Shown here piece after piece: positions 49,060 through 60,560 of a stretch of 64,000 nucleotides of DNA. The position numbers were made by a program, and so were the translations under genes. Below the pieces are notes generated by a model, which worked only from the letters and a program-made list of their open reading frames with translations, was not told the DNA's origin and made no database searches. The first letter of the stretch is position 1. Every line of letters starts with the position of its first letter. The stretch spans positions 863,501 through 927,500 of the forward strand of contig JAMWET010000477.1 in the NCBI GenBank assembly GCA_024036415.1, given 5' to 3'. The stretch is from Prochilodus magdalenae. Taxonomy: Eukaryota > Chordata > Actinopteri > Characiformes > Prochilodontidae.

Positions 49060-49640
49060 TGGGAACAAACAACACCCCCCCAGTCTGGACCCTCCAGAGG
49101 GACCGGCCTGCTGCCTGCACAGCAACAACGCAGCTCAGGGCTCTCTCTCTAGCTTCTTCCTGCTTCATCCAGGAGACCCCTTGGGGCCCCGGAATTCTGC
49201 AGCATCTGAAAGAGAGAAAGGTGAACACGGTCACCCTAATTACAGGGCCCCTCTCTCCCACACATCAGGCAGCCGTAAAGACAGGCCAATTAGGGCGAGA
49301 GGGAGATAAGGGGGGTTTTATTTGTATACTAATTAAACCCCTGATGAAATTCAAAAGCCGAGCAGTCGAGGAGGGAGGCCCGCGGCTAGGTAATTGTGTG
49401 CCTGAGAAAAGGTCGCCTTAGGTGCGGTTATCGGAGAAACGCAGCCTTGAGATAGTTGCCCTTAATCCCGTGCAGAGCCTCCCCTCGCCGTCCTCTAGCA
49501 CTCTCATAATTTGATCTGGCCTTATGAAATTCCAGGTCCTGACAGCCGGATCATCGACTGTGTTTATTGTCTATTTGGTGGTTGTTAGTGCGAGAGGGAG
49601 GTGGAGGGAGACGGACTGCTTTCTTTGTGTGCTCTTTCAA
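49060..49640. other. Candidate conserved non-coding element, extended
   Basis: About 550 bp of highly complex sequence with kept CpGs: GGTCACCCTAATTACAGGGC, TTTGTATACTAATTAAACCC, GAAATTCAAAAGCCGAGC, GGTAATTGTGTGCCTGAG, CTCATAATTTGATCTGGCC, CCGGATCATCGACTGTG. Homeodomain cores TAATTA/TAATT occur at least five times. Frames of 94-146 codons overlap the left part but lack recognisable domains. The strongest enhancer candidate by eye. Confidence 0.55.
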
Positions 49641-49779
49641 AGCACTGTAGGAGGTAGTGGACACAGGAACTGATATTGGTGACCACTGCACTGTAGAGAG
49701 TGTGATCAGACACCTGGTCCTGCAAAATCAGAAGAATTATATAGAGTACTTTTATAGGGATAAGAAACATATCAGTATC

Positions 49780-50120
49780 ATATCAGTATCATATCAGTAT
49801 CGTCTACACTGGAAGATTACATAGAATACTAATATAGGAAAAAGTAATGGTCCCTGATCACTATTCCTTACATTAGAGCGCTGTATAGAACAATATTATT
49901 TGGAGCTGAAATGGCTTCTAATCACTATTCCCTATGTTCAGTCATAAGATAAAACACTATTAGAGGGGTGAAATTGCTCCCTAATCACTATTCCCTACAT
50001 TCGAGCATTGTATAGAACACTATTTGATCAACATTGGAGTGCTGTATAAAAGACTGTTTTATGGAAGAGAAATGGTCCCTAATTACATTTCTCTACAACA
50101 GAGCATTACGTAGAACGTGG
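49780..50120 (+). repeat. Degenerate tandem array, unit about 64 bp
   Basis: Preceded by three exact CATATCAGTAT steps at 49768-49800. The anchor CACTATTCCCTACATT then AGAGCGCTGTATAGAACAC recurs at about 49861, 49925 and 49988 (64 and 63 bp apart) with a further drifted copy near 50086. The minus-strand reading (GTGTTCTATACAGTGC; GGGAATAGTGATTAGGGACC) resembles subterminal sequence of fish hAT elements, so the array may derive from one. Confidence 0.7.
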
Positions 50121-50859
50121 AATTCTGGGATCATGCAAGTAATTTAGTTCTCTTAACATTAACATTAGACTCGTCACTCTCACACAGCAGTTACATTATA
50201 TCATATTCAACACAGTACATATATTGTGAACTGTCCACTAGGGTAGGAGTCACATCATTACAGCTGTCTCCCAAAATAGAGCACCTAATATGGAAAAAAA
50301 GGCACTGGTTGACCATTACTGCTATAATGTTGTTATCCAATATAACTATTATGAATATTAATTCATGATTGTGTTTAAATGATATGATACAGAGCATGAT
50401 CACTGAGGGTGAATGCATATTGTCACTCTCAGATTAAAATTGAATTTTGCACTTTATTTGTCCATAGTTTACACTTACTATGTATTTAGCCTGATCAATC
50501 TTTGATGGACTCTTGTAGCTCATGATAGCATTAAAAATCACCTTAGTGAATAGTTATCAGTGTAAACGTAACCACGTCCCCCCACACTGCTGGAGACTCG
50601 TTGCTAAATGATTTTGTGGGATGTAGTAGCATCTGGGTACTTTTGGTCAACTAGTATTCATTCTAACTCACTAGTGGAGCATTATTTCAGCAGAGCAGAG
50701 TAGAAGTGTGTGGTTTGGCACACACCTTGTGTAGCTCTTGAACAGAGGAAAAACACCCCTAAACTCAGCCATTCAGATCACAGAGGGAGTAAAAAAATAC
50801 AAATCATCTCTGCTGTGTGATACTCTCTGCCATTACCCCTTCCACAAAGAGTTCTTTAA
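50121..50859. other. AT-rich spacer, nothing recognised
   Basis: Unique AT-rich sequence. No supported feature. Confidence 0.5.
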
Positions 50860-51260
50860 AAGATCAACCTGGAGCTCTAACGCCACTCCAAACGTGTTTC
50901 ATCCCTGATTAGAGATTAACTACACACAGACCCCCTGCGAGGCGTTGTCACAGTAAGCCGTGTTACCGGGGAATCAAAGAGGAAGCCCCACCGAGCTCCA
51001 GTAAAGCTGCACTTTATCTCGCAAGTAAAGCAGAAGCGCACACGGCAGGAGCTTCAAAAAGCCGAGTAATCTGGCCGATTTGACAGCTCGCGGCGGGGGG
51101 CCTTGTTTCTCCAACACGGTCCCCTCACCTCAAATTGAATTTGCCGGCGAGACGAAAATATTAATGATGTAATAATTTGAGTGCTGCTGCTTCAGAAGTA
51201 GGATAAGTTTTTTTCAGCCACGACTGCAGAATTTCGAGTGCTTTTCTTGAGGCCCTGTAA
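50860..51260. other. Candidate conserved non-coding element
   Basis: Complex, CpG-retaining block: CCCTGATTAGAGATTAACTAC, GGCGTTGTCACAGTAAGCCG, CACTTTATCTCGCAAGTAAAG, AAGCCGAGTAATCTGGCC, CTCGCGGCGGGGGGCC, CAAATTGAATTTGCCGGCG, AATATTAATGATGTAATAAT. No frame of note. Confidence 0.5.
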
Positions 51261-52837
51261 CATGCATGCGCAGTAAATCCCCAATCACAGAGATTTCCAC
51301 CACCATCTTCATTGTCATGTGATCATTCTGCGTTTGCCTATGGGCATTTACCTCAAAAGAGTCCCTGTTTAATGCATGTCATTAAAGTTCTGTGGAAGAC
51401 TGTGTAGCATTTAACATGTTGGGAGTACAAGCAGATTTTGCAGCGGGAACACGACCAGATTAACCTAATCCTGACCTCTGATGTGAGAGTGTGTTTGATT
51501 CTGAGTAGATTTATCACATAGAAAGCAAGATTATTATTTTTTCAGTGTTAAAGGGGCAAATATGTAAGATGACAAAATCTACTAAATTCATACGCTACAC
51601 AGTCCCTCCTCCTCACTCTTCCTTTACTTACTTACCAGTCTAGAAGAAACAAGTACAGCACCAAACTCTCTACGAGAGTCTCCAGCGCTAAAAAGCAACA
51701 CCTATGTCATCTCTTGTTATTTTTGTCACTTGCTATTTTCAAATGTGTTTCCTACAAAGAGGTATTACGGGAAGACAGGTTTGGGGCTCGCTGGTTAGCA
51801 TGATAACTTCAGTTGATATCCCTGCAGCACGATACATAGACATAGACTTTGAAATACCATCAATACACTTATTTATTTATTTATTTATTAATTTATTTGT
51901 TGATGTATTACTTGGGAATTTTTTTAACTATAAATCTTACACATCATTTATGTCATCTTACATAATTCTGGGCTCCATTAAACAATCAGTGAAGCCTTTC
52001 AAACTTTTTCATTTTAGCCTTATCAAATAAAACCCTTTAGCAGGTAGCACGGTCCAATGCTGCCTATAGCTAAAAACCAGGCGGTAGTTTCTTCTGAGGT
52101 GGTTTTATTCATTTCATTCATGTGGGAAGCAAATACAAAACAAATCATGTGCAGAACAGTTGTTGTAGTTTATTAGCTTGTAACCAGCTTTCATTGTTGT
52201 AATCTTTAGCTGTATAAAAATAAATAAATAAATAACAAACTGGGGGATGTTCACTTCTTCCAGTGGTCACAATAAAAATAGTGCTGATATTACAATCGAG
52301 CCTATTCATGTTTTGAATATCAGTGTAACCAGTTTCATGTTCTGATGGTGTTCATGTGAGACCTCCATTAAAAAAGCATCCATCTTTTCCCAAAGCAGTT
52401 TTTAAGTCCAAAGTAAGTTAAATATTGAATTCTAGAATGTTGGGCTCGTTCAGACTATATTTTCCACCAACATTAAACCATGTTCTAGATTATGTTTCTC
52501 ATTAATAAAACACTATTCTTTTATTCTGAATATTTCAAAGTCAGCTTCCAACATTTAACCCAGAAGAACCCACATTGACGTATGTGTCACAAGCCTTTTA
52601 AAAGTCTGAAAGTTGTTTATACAGCTTTATCCTTCATCTAAATGCAAGGAGTCCCTGAGTGACCTATACCAAACATCCTGGATGCAGTCACATGGCAGTT
52701 GGTGAACATATGACCTTATTTAGAAAATGGTGATGTGCTTGGTTAGTGCAGTTAGAGACAAAACAAGCTCATTTTAAAGTCTTGTTTTTCTACCTATAAG
52801 GTTTCGACCCATTTAAGTGCTCTAATGTTCTGATAAC
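51261..52837. other. Spacer, nothing recognised
   Basis: AT-rich, with (TTTA)n at 51868-51888 and TAAATAAATAAATAAA near 52219. No supported gene. Confidence 0.5.
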
Positions 52838-52840
52838 TTG

Positions 52841-53240
52841 TTCTATATTACATATACCCATATTTTATATTACATATACCCATATTCTATATCACATATA
52901 CCCATATTCTATATTACACATACCCATATTCTATATTACATATACCCATATTCTATATTACACATACCCATATTCTATATTACATATACCCATATTCTAT
53001 ATTACATATACCCATATTCTATATTACATTTACCCATATTCTATATTACATATACCCATATTCTATATTACATATACCCATATTCTATATCACATATACC
53101 CATATTCTATATTACATTTACCCATATTCTATATTACATTTACCCATATTCTATATTACATATACCCATATTCTATATTACATTTACCCATATTCTATAT
53201 TACATATACCCATATTCTATATTACATATACCCATTCTAA
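52841..53240 (+). repeat. 22-bp minisatellite, about 18 copies
   Basis: Unit CCCATATTCTATATTACATA plus TA repeats with a strict 22-bp period. Variants are few: ACATATA, ACACATA or ACATTTA at the unit end, and TATCAC for TATTAC. The high identity makes this the youngest of the minisatellites in the window. The 135-codon frame through it repeats every 22 residues and is an artefact. Confidence 0.95.
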
Positions 53241-53409
53241 CCTAATTTCTAGAACACCTGGAATACCAGTTATGAAATTGTTGTTGTTGTGACATATGCT
53301 ACCAGTATTATGACCCTATAATCCTTACGCCATGTGACCTCTTTGTCACAATAGGGCTGATCTTTTATGATCTTATAACTGACCTTTTATTATTAGGAGA
53401 TCTTCTACT

Positions 53410-53625
53410 GAATCATCTTCTAGAATATTCTTCTCCAGTATTCACTGATGATGAGAACATTATCGAACAGTGAATGCAGGAGAAGAACATCCTAGATCCC
53501 TCTAAATGGTGAGAATATTGTAGAACTATGTTAATGAGTAGAACATTCAAGAACAGCATGTTTAACGGGGAGAACAGCGTGAATGGGGGAGAACATTCTA
53601 GAACAGTGTGAGGAACATCCTGTGA
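53410..53625 (+). repeat. Degenerate array of GAGAACATTCTAGAACAGTG words
   Basis: GATGAGAACATTATCGAACAG, GAGAAGAACATCCTAGA, GAGTAGAACATTCAAGAACAG, GGGGAGAACAGCGTGAATGG and GGGAGAACATTCTAGAACAG follow each other with a period of about 30-40 bp. A further diverged patch is at 56021-56095. Confidence 0.65.
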
Positions 53626-55159
53626 GTGTATTACAGGAATGTGAATTGTGTTACTTAGGGTTACTAGGGGCTCTAAAAGATTATACTTTTTGGGAATATT
53701 CTAATACGTTAACAAATCCACTACAGAGAACACAGTTCTACACGTTTAAACACATGATTACTGTTTATTTACTGTTTTGACTGTGCAAAAATGATAGAAT
53801 ACTGAATAGAATATTGAATAGAATATTATAGAAAATTATAGAACATTGTATGTTTTCCAGGATGTTAAACTGAGCAAATACAAAAAATAACATACTAAGA
53901 ACATACTATTAAGTTTGTAACATATAGAGGGTGTAGAGGTGTCAAAAATATTTCACACTTAAGTACATCCAAAGATTTGTGGCAGACAATAGTTCATGCT
54001 GTGTTTATGTAGTGTTGTGATCATATGCCATTAGACGTTTCCACTCCAGCATAAATAAAAGTAGCATAAGGGCACTGCTAAAGTTATCACCTTGTTTACA
54101 GTATCAATGTATTAAAATACCCCCGTATCATGATGCATATCATATCACCAGGTTCTGCACATGCTTCAAGCTAATAACAGCCTAAATGAAGTCTACTCAT
54201 AAACATTCTGAGGCAGAAAACTACCCAGTCATGTCTGAATCTAATGTCCATATGATGCACTGCCTGCTGAGGTTTGTCCATTCGACCAGTTTATGAAGGC
54301 AGTGTATCTTTCATTGCCTTACACATCCCGTAATACTCTGTGCCAGAACTGATGTGGTTTAAAAAAAAAAAAACAGAAAACACCAGCGCTGCCACAGTGG
54401 ACAACGCTACCTTTGAAGGCACCGAGGCACAGGTAGCATGGCATAGGCAGCAATGCATTGAGACATCTGCCTTAAGTTTCAGATACAGAATGCATTTCAG
54501 TAAGAATCTATTTCAGCGTTACAAACACCTAAAATCCGCTTCAGAGGTTAAACCAATTAGAATCCATTTAAGAAGTAGAACCTATCAGAAAGTTTGTGTT
54601 CTGTGGGACAAGATTCAGCACAGGCTTTACTGTAATACACAAACTGGTGCACACAGTTTTTGTTACTGTGTGAGTTTACCAGATGTCAGTTTGAATATAA
54701 CACTAAACTAAGAACATTCCACACTGCACAAGGGAGCTCAACAACGAGTATGCTTTTCTCAGAGCTTTACTGTATGCTCAGTCTGCCTGCTTTAACAGTT
54801 TACTATGTACAGACATGCATATTCTCATGTCACATAGTAGCAGACATCAGTATTAAGCGGATATCAGTTATACACATAGATGATGCCCATCTCTGTTAAA
54901 AGAACACTAGCTTGCTTCCCTGCAGAACTGGGGCAGATTTTAATAAATCAACTCGGTTTGAAAGTAGCCTGATGTTCTTCAGAGATGTTAGTTAGCACAG
55001 TTTGCTATATAACAAAACAAACACTGACTCTGTTAATGAATAAATTTAGAGGCATGCGTTTTGTCCCGCATCTTTTGGAGGGGTGACATCATACTTGCAT
55101 ATATGTCGGTGTTAAATAAAGGTACTAGTGGTGTAGATGCCCACATAAGCTCTGCAAAC
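53626..55159. other. AT-rich spacer, nothing recognised
   Basis: It contains an A13 run at about 54361 and a 123-codon frame (54340-54711, opening with GTG rather than ATG) that matches no family I know. No repeat array. Confidence 0.45.
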
Positions 55160-55530
55160 CCAATCCCCAGAATCCCTTTGACGACCATGTGACTTCTGCT
55201 CACAGCCGGCAGCCAATCCCAGATCGGCCTCACCCGAATTCTGATATGCTTGCACCTGTTACTTCTTATATAAACTGCTCTGTTGAACATCTCATTGCGA
55301 AGTAACGTTTGTTTTGGCAGTGCGTACCGAGCCTTTCTATCTCTTGTTGTCTTTTTGGTTTCTGAAATTATTGCCTGTTCAGTAACTTTCCCTTCGTTTT
55401 GTTTCTGGCTGCTGTTTCCCTGACCCCTCACCTGTTTCTCCATTTCCGTGTTTGGTCTGCCCTTTTCTTAATAAACATTTCCTAAGCCTCAGCTGCTCAC
55501 GTCCCATTTCCATCGAACCCTGAATGTTTT
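55160..55530 (+). mobile_element. Candidate solo LTR (gypsy-like retrotransposon)
   Basis: Promoter-to-polyadenylation layout in order: TATATAAA at 55267-55274, CTCATTGCGAAGTAACG at 55291, a T-rich U-like segment with GTTTCTGGCTGCTGTTTCCC, and AATAAA at 55470-55475. Fish Ty3/gypsy LTRs commonly share the TATATAA...CTCATTGCGAAGT...AATAAA series. No gag, protease or polymerase sequence lies on either side, so it would be a solo LTR. I could not fix the exact TG/CA ends or a target duplication. A 136-codon minus frame over it is incidental. Confidence 0.5.
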
Positions 55531-56759
55531 AGTAGCTAGTGGGGAAATTCATCTTTACACATCGCATGTAGCACTGAAAATGTTTCCTTCATTAAATGGA
55601 GCATTAAATGAAATACAAGATTTTGTGTTTATTTGGGTTCTCTGTCTAATATTAAAAGTTACTTTGATGATCTGTAACCTTCAGCATTCATCTGCTCTGA
55701 TAGCAAACATGATGTTGAATTGTTCACAATTCAAAATGACTAAAGCTATTTAAAACTGCTCTGTCAGCTAAACTGCATGATCTCCTGGGTCCCTCCCTTG
55801 TGCCTGCAGAGGTCATCTTATCATGATCACACAGACTCTTTAGACTCTGGCCTCTGTTTTTTGTCTATAGTCTTCACTACACAAAATATGTAAAATACTC
55901 CTTCTATGGTAGATCGAAGAGGCCTCACGATCCTGGTACTGAATGTGTTTTTGCACCAGGCACAATCGGCTGTGGGAATATCATGGATTGATGACTGTTT
56001 TGTGTAACTACTCCAACAGTGGGAAGATCATTCTGGAACAGTTTGGCTCTGTGAGAACATTCTATTAGTTTAAATGAGGGAGAACATTCAACAGTCATCA
56101 CACATTTGTACGTCAAGCCAATGTTTGGATTTTGTTGAACACTATTGGCTGAAAAGTCGAGTAATTTTAGACTAAAGGAAATTTCCATTTGATTCCCAAT
56201 CATTTAGCCCAAGGCTAGGTTAAAAAGCCATAGAAGGCTACAGTAGGCCTGGATCACACCACATTATTCTCCATTTCTACCATTCACTCCTAAATCCAGG
56301 CCACAGCACCACTTTCTCTGCCTTTGCTCACTGATCATTAAGTTCAAAAATCCAATCCAATAAAGAAAGCTGCTTTTAAATATCTGGGACACAGAGTTTG
56401 CACTGATTAGCTGAAATGAACTGATTACGACCCAGTGTTCATTGTAGTGTGAATTCAAAGCATATATCATGCCACAATAGTGATCTTAGTGCCTGAGCTC
56501 TTTTGAAGACATCTAGAAATACATACGACTGTTTAGTAATTCCTATGCTGGCTTCATGACTCGCCTGCCTAATTAATGTACAATAATAATCACAGCAGCT
56601 CTAGATTCCCCAGTCAGTGTAACTGTTTTATTAGTGGCAATGGAAACATGTACAATTGATCTGATCATTGCTAATACTACTAAATACTTAAGCATGGTGT
56701 GGTGATCAGACTTTAATTAAAGAGAGACTATAACACAGAATCTAAGATTAGACACAGCT
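55531..56759. other. Spacer with a small repeat patch at 56021-56095
   Basis: At 56021-56095 GGAAGATCATTCTGGAACAG and GTGAGAACATTCTATTAG plus GGGAGAACATTCAAC repeat the theme of the 53410-53625 array. The rest is unique. Confidence 0.5.
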
Positions 56760-57130
56760 GCTCATTCTTAACCAAAGCCATCCATAAGCATAGCTCTCCG
56801 ACAGAGGAGGCACGAGAGGCTTTAGCGGAGATTCTGAATTATTCATAAGATTTTAAGCTCATTAGAAATATCATGTTGGACACTTTTTTGATGTTACAGA
56901 AAGTGTATAATCTAGAGACGTTTTCAAACTAGGTTTCACTGGTCAGTTTTTTTTCCCTCCCAAATCCCTAGAGCGACAGATCAGCTGGACTGAGCAGTAA
57001 CTCTTCAGTAGTGTAAATATGCCACAGATTGAGTTCATTTCCCTCGTCTGCATCCACAACCACTTGTTCCTTTTCTGCAGACTACAGATTATTATTTTCA
57101 AGATGAGTGCATTCTTGTGCCATAAAACTT
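56760..57130. other. Candidate conserved non-coding element
   Basis: Two complex patches: GGAGATTCTGAATTATTCAT with AAGCTCATTAGAAATATC around 56830, and AGCGACAGATCAGCTGGACTG to TTATTTTCAAGATGAGTGC around 56970-57110. Homeodomain-like cores and E-box CAGCTG are present. Confidence 0.4.
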
Positions 57131-57289
57131 AATGTGCCTAAAACCGTGTAAATATTTGTGATGTATTTGTGTTAACGTTAAATAGACTCACACATTCATC
57201 TAAAATTCGGAGGTGTATTTATTATGTTTCCTTCGCAACAAAATAAATAAAATAAAGTTCCCTACCAATATTAGAGAGAGAATGATGCA

Positions 57290-57610
57290 AGCCACTGCAA
57301 CCGAGGGGGGGTGGGGGTCAACATGTGGGCCGTATGATCTTAGAGAAATAAAAATCATCCAAACATCAACTCTCTATTCCACTGTGAGTGCTACAAAAAC
57401 AGCGAACATGTCAGCGTTTGATTGCAGAGTAATTCTACACAATGAATGTCATGGATCCACAGAGCGTCTTCGTCCTGCTTGCATCCGTCAGCTGAAAAGC
57501 TATCAAAGTCGTGTGGATCGCCGGTGGTCATTTCACACATCCAAGAGAAAGCTTGTCAGAAACCACAAGCGGCCCTGACAAAGAGGCGGTGAGGGGGAGG
57601 AGAGGGATAA
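57290..57610. other. Conserved-looking block overlapping a 121-codon frame
   Basis: More complex than its flanks, with GAATGTCATGGATCCACAG, GCATCCGTCAGCTGAAAAGC and GTGTGGATCGCCGGTGG. The plus-strand frame 57213-57578 crosses it; its C-terminal half is basic (Arg/Lys/His) but no family is recognised, and its start lies in AT-rich spacer. CNE is the likelier reading. Confidence 0.3.
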
Positions 57611-57859
57611 GACGGGTTTTTGTCTTGGTTTGTCTTGGTTTTGTCTTAGTTTTTCTCATTCTGGTCCCCGGGGGGAGCTCCATCCTGAGGCTTGAGCATA
57701 CTGCTCCTTAACTGACCCCACCCAGAGCTCAAGGTATTAGTTGAAATCCATGGAAGTGCAAGTTAATTTTTAAACTGGCTTGCTTGTGTCACATGTATTG
57801 TAGGCCCCTAGATACACAAAGCCAACGCTTGCAAAAATAGATGTCTATAAAAAAGCTCA

Positions 57860-59600
57860 GGTTGGGTTCAGAGAGAATTCTGTCGGGACCTCCAAAATTT
57901 GGAGGCAAAAGAGAAAGAGTTCTATTGTGAAAGAACTGAACAGAATTCTGACAAACGTGAACAAAATTTAATCAATAAAGATTTTGTCGTACTACAGACA
58001 GGATAAAACAGAAAAGGGTTATGGTGGTCTGGTTTGAGCAGGTTTTTCCCAGGCTATGGTAAGGATCAGACATACATTTGCTATCATCTGGTTTTAGAAA
58101 AATTGGCACTACAGTCAGGTTGTAACAATTTTGTCAAACTACAGTTGTGTTCTCACAGATGTGTGTTGGGCTTTATTGCAGTACAGTTGGGTTCAGAAAT
58201 GACTTTATGCAGAATGTTGCTAATATACAGGCTGATTTGAACAGGTTGTTGTTAGGCTTGTTACGACACAGTCCAGGGTCAGGCCATAGCAGACAATCAG
58301 AGTGGGTTCTCCCGCCAGACCTCTGCCAGACCAAACATCAGACACCATTTAATACCAGAAAACTGCATTTTTATTTCCTTTAAATGCTCAATAGCAGGTT
58401 GATGAAGATTGCAGGAACAGAAAATTTGCAGGAGGGGAAAATACTCATTCACAAAACAACTGAAGGTTACAAAATAGCTCATCTGAAAACAAAAATAAAC
58501 CAAAGTATAAAATGTGACATTTTGGCCTGCTTAAAAATTAGATCAAACAAAATACTTCTTTTCACAAAATAAGACAAACAAAGCGAAGCACAGTGAAGAC
58601 TGCTGAGCTGGTCAGGGACAGTGTTTTTCCACGTCATACGGAATAGAGCTCTGAACTTTCCACAGTGGTGACTTGATGACTTTTTATACAGGGAGGTGTC
58701 CCCAAGTGGTCAATCACAACTAACCCACACGTACCCACACACAATTAAATCGGAAGACAGAGAAAATGGCCGCAGACAGACACAGAAAGGACGTACGATC
58801 AGGGTTGTGGCAAAGGTACAGTCAAGGTCAAGCAAGTCTTCTGGTTCAGACCTTTGTTGAAGAACTTTGAAGAACTTTGTTGTAGAACTTTGTTGGACTA
58901 CAGAAAGGTTCATAAAAACATTGCCAAGAGAGGTTTACTGGGCTACAGGCATTTTGGTACACAATTTTGTCAGTCAGGTTCAGGTATGCATTTTTTCAGG
59001 CTACAGGCCAGTTACGCTGTCATGCTGCAGCCTGATTCAGATAGAGTTTTAGGTCCTTTTTGGCCCACAGTCAGGTTCAGACTTTATTGTGCTGAAGTTG
59101 GGTAGGGAGTTTTGTCAGGCCTCAGTGATGTTTCTGCACAGTATTTTACTGGAGTGCAGAACTTTGAACAGAATTTTTGAGCTAAAGTCAACTTTAGACA
59201 AACTCTGTGGCCCAGTCAGAATTTTATCAGACCTTAACACATTTCAGACAAAAGTTTGTAAGATAGGCTCAGGTTTAGACAAAATATTTTTTTACCAGGC
59301 TACCATCTTGCTTATATTCAAATTTGTCAGGTCGCAATAAATCACAGAAAATTGTTGGGCTAAGGGCAGATTCAGACCGTTTTTTCTCAGGCAACAATCA
59401 TATTTAATTTGTAGAATAAACACTGAACTAAACTCAGGCCACAGTCGAGTTCAGGCAGCTTCAGAGTGAATGTAAGTGTGTTAGAGTTTAAGACAGAATG
59501 GTGCCAGGCTACAGTTGAGATTGGATACTGAAATAGGTGCTTTGGGTTAACTTGTATAGAGAATGTTTTTCTGGATTGGTTAAAAATGTCAGGCCTGAGT
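57860..59600 (+). repeat. Long, ancient tandem array (unit about 40-60 bp)
   Basis: Variants of TTTTGTCAGGCTACAGTCAG plus GTTCAGACA recur for 1.7 kb: TTTTTCCCAGGCTATGG (58044), CACTACAGTCAGGTTGTAAC, CAGTACAGTTGGGTTCAG, GGGCTACAGGCATTTTGG, TTTTTTCAGGCTACAGGCC, GCCCACAGTCAGGTTCAGAC, TTTTACCAGGCTACCATC, GCCACAGTCGAGTTCAGGC, GTGCCAGGCTACAGTTGAG. The period has drifted, and 58260-58850 holds few or no clear units. One orientation throughout. Frames across it are short and unrelated. Confidence 0.75.
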
Positions 59601-59639
59601 AAATCTCTAACCCCACCAGCCTCGTTCACTTGCTAAGAG

Positions 59640-59935
59640 CTAATGATGATGGCCCAGCCAGGACAGTAATAACTACGCCAATAAATAACCCAGTTCGCTC
59701 TTTGTTTAATGCTAACGTGGCTGAGTCTCCAGCAAAGAGAGTGACAGGGGGTAAAGAGGAGAACGGCAACCTTTACGACCTCCAAAGCGACTCTTTCACT
59801 TGTTATTAGTCATGGGCCTCAGGGGGAGAAGAGAGAGATAGCTGGAGAGCTGCCCACACCAACGACATGAAGCTCGTAGAAAGTGCCGGAGCAGCACAAT
59901 AAAGCCTAATTAGCACAGAGACCACCAAGAGTCCC
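59640..59935. other. Candidate conserved non-coding element
   Basis: Begins GAGCTAATGATGATGGCCC, then AATAACTACGCCAATAAATAA, TTTAATGCTAACGTGGCTG, CACTTGTTATTAGTCATGG and CAATAAAGCCTAATTAGCAC. Homeodomain cores and a sharp left edge against the tandem array suggest an enhancer. Confidence 0.5.
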
Positions 59936-59989
59936 TATGTCATGCACACACATACATTCCCACACACACATTTACACAGCCCTCCCACC

Positions 59990-60560
59990 TGCTATCTTCT
60001 GAAATATGAGGAGTATTGCAAGCCTGCATTCCTCTGTGCAGTGGCGGATAATGGCCAGGTTGTCTGTGGGTCTCCTTAAAGACATGCCGGCTGATGCACT
60101 GCTCGAGTGTGTGTGCTTCATTATAAACGGAGGGGGCCAAGGGGTTGCAGTGTTGAATTAGTAGATTAGGGTATAAGGGGGAGTGTTAGGCTTTCACATT
60201 AAGTCCCGGTGCCATGCCTCTTATGCGTAGAAACAAGGCGCTGTAATTTAGGATGCATTTCAGAGCAATTAAAATTTTACGGGGGCACAATTACTTATTT
60301 TCCCACCGGGATCTGCCACAATCCCCTCACCAAACCCCCACCCGCCCCGTGAGTAAAGGTTTTATGGCCCTGATGTGCCTCCCTTCCCGTCCGCCTCAAG
60401 GCCAGCGTTATTAATTGTGGCCAAAGTTGATAAATAAAATCGTCTGTGCTCTTAATGCTAATTAGCACTTGAGATGGAATTTACGATTTCATAAGCGTGT
60501 ATTTCTCCGCGGTATTTTGCACCACTCCAGCGGTCATATGTTGTCTGCTGTGTGATCTAT
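59990..60560. other. Candidate conserved non-coding element, extended
   Basis: Dense complex sequence: ATTACTTATTTTCCCACCGGG, GCAATTAAAATTTTACGGGG, TATTAATTGTGGCCAAAG, CTTAATGCTAATTAGCACTT, TTACGATTTCATAAGCGTG, TCTCCGCGGTATTTTGC. GCTAATTAGC near 60460 is a perfect 10-bp palindrome with a homeodomain core. No exon-like frame. Among the strongest candidates. Confidence 0.55.

Noticed and set aside
52838..53245. 135-codon frame of YPYSI/YITYTHILYY repeats
   Set aside because: Direct translation of the 22-bp minisatellite; the protein repeats every 22 residues and has no start context.
54340..54711. 123-codon plus-strand frame, one of the longer non-repetitive frames
   Set aside because: It opens with GTG, passes through an A13 run, has no recognised domain and no splice or promoter signals. 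Length is possible by chance in this much DNA.
57213..57578. 121-codon frame as a gene
   Set aside because: Begins in AT-rich spacer, shows no domain, and the conserved-looking part does not match its boundaries. Kept only as a block annotation.
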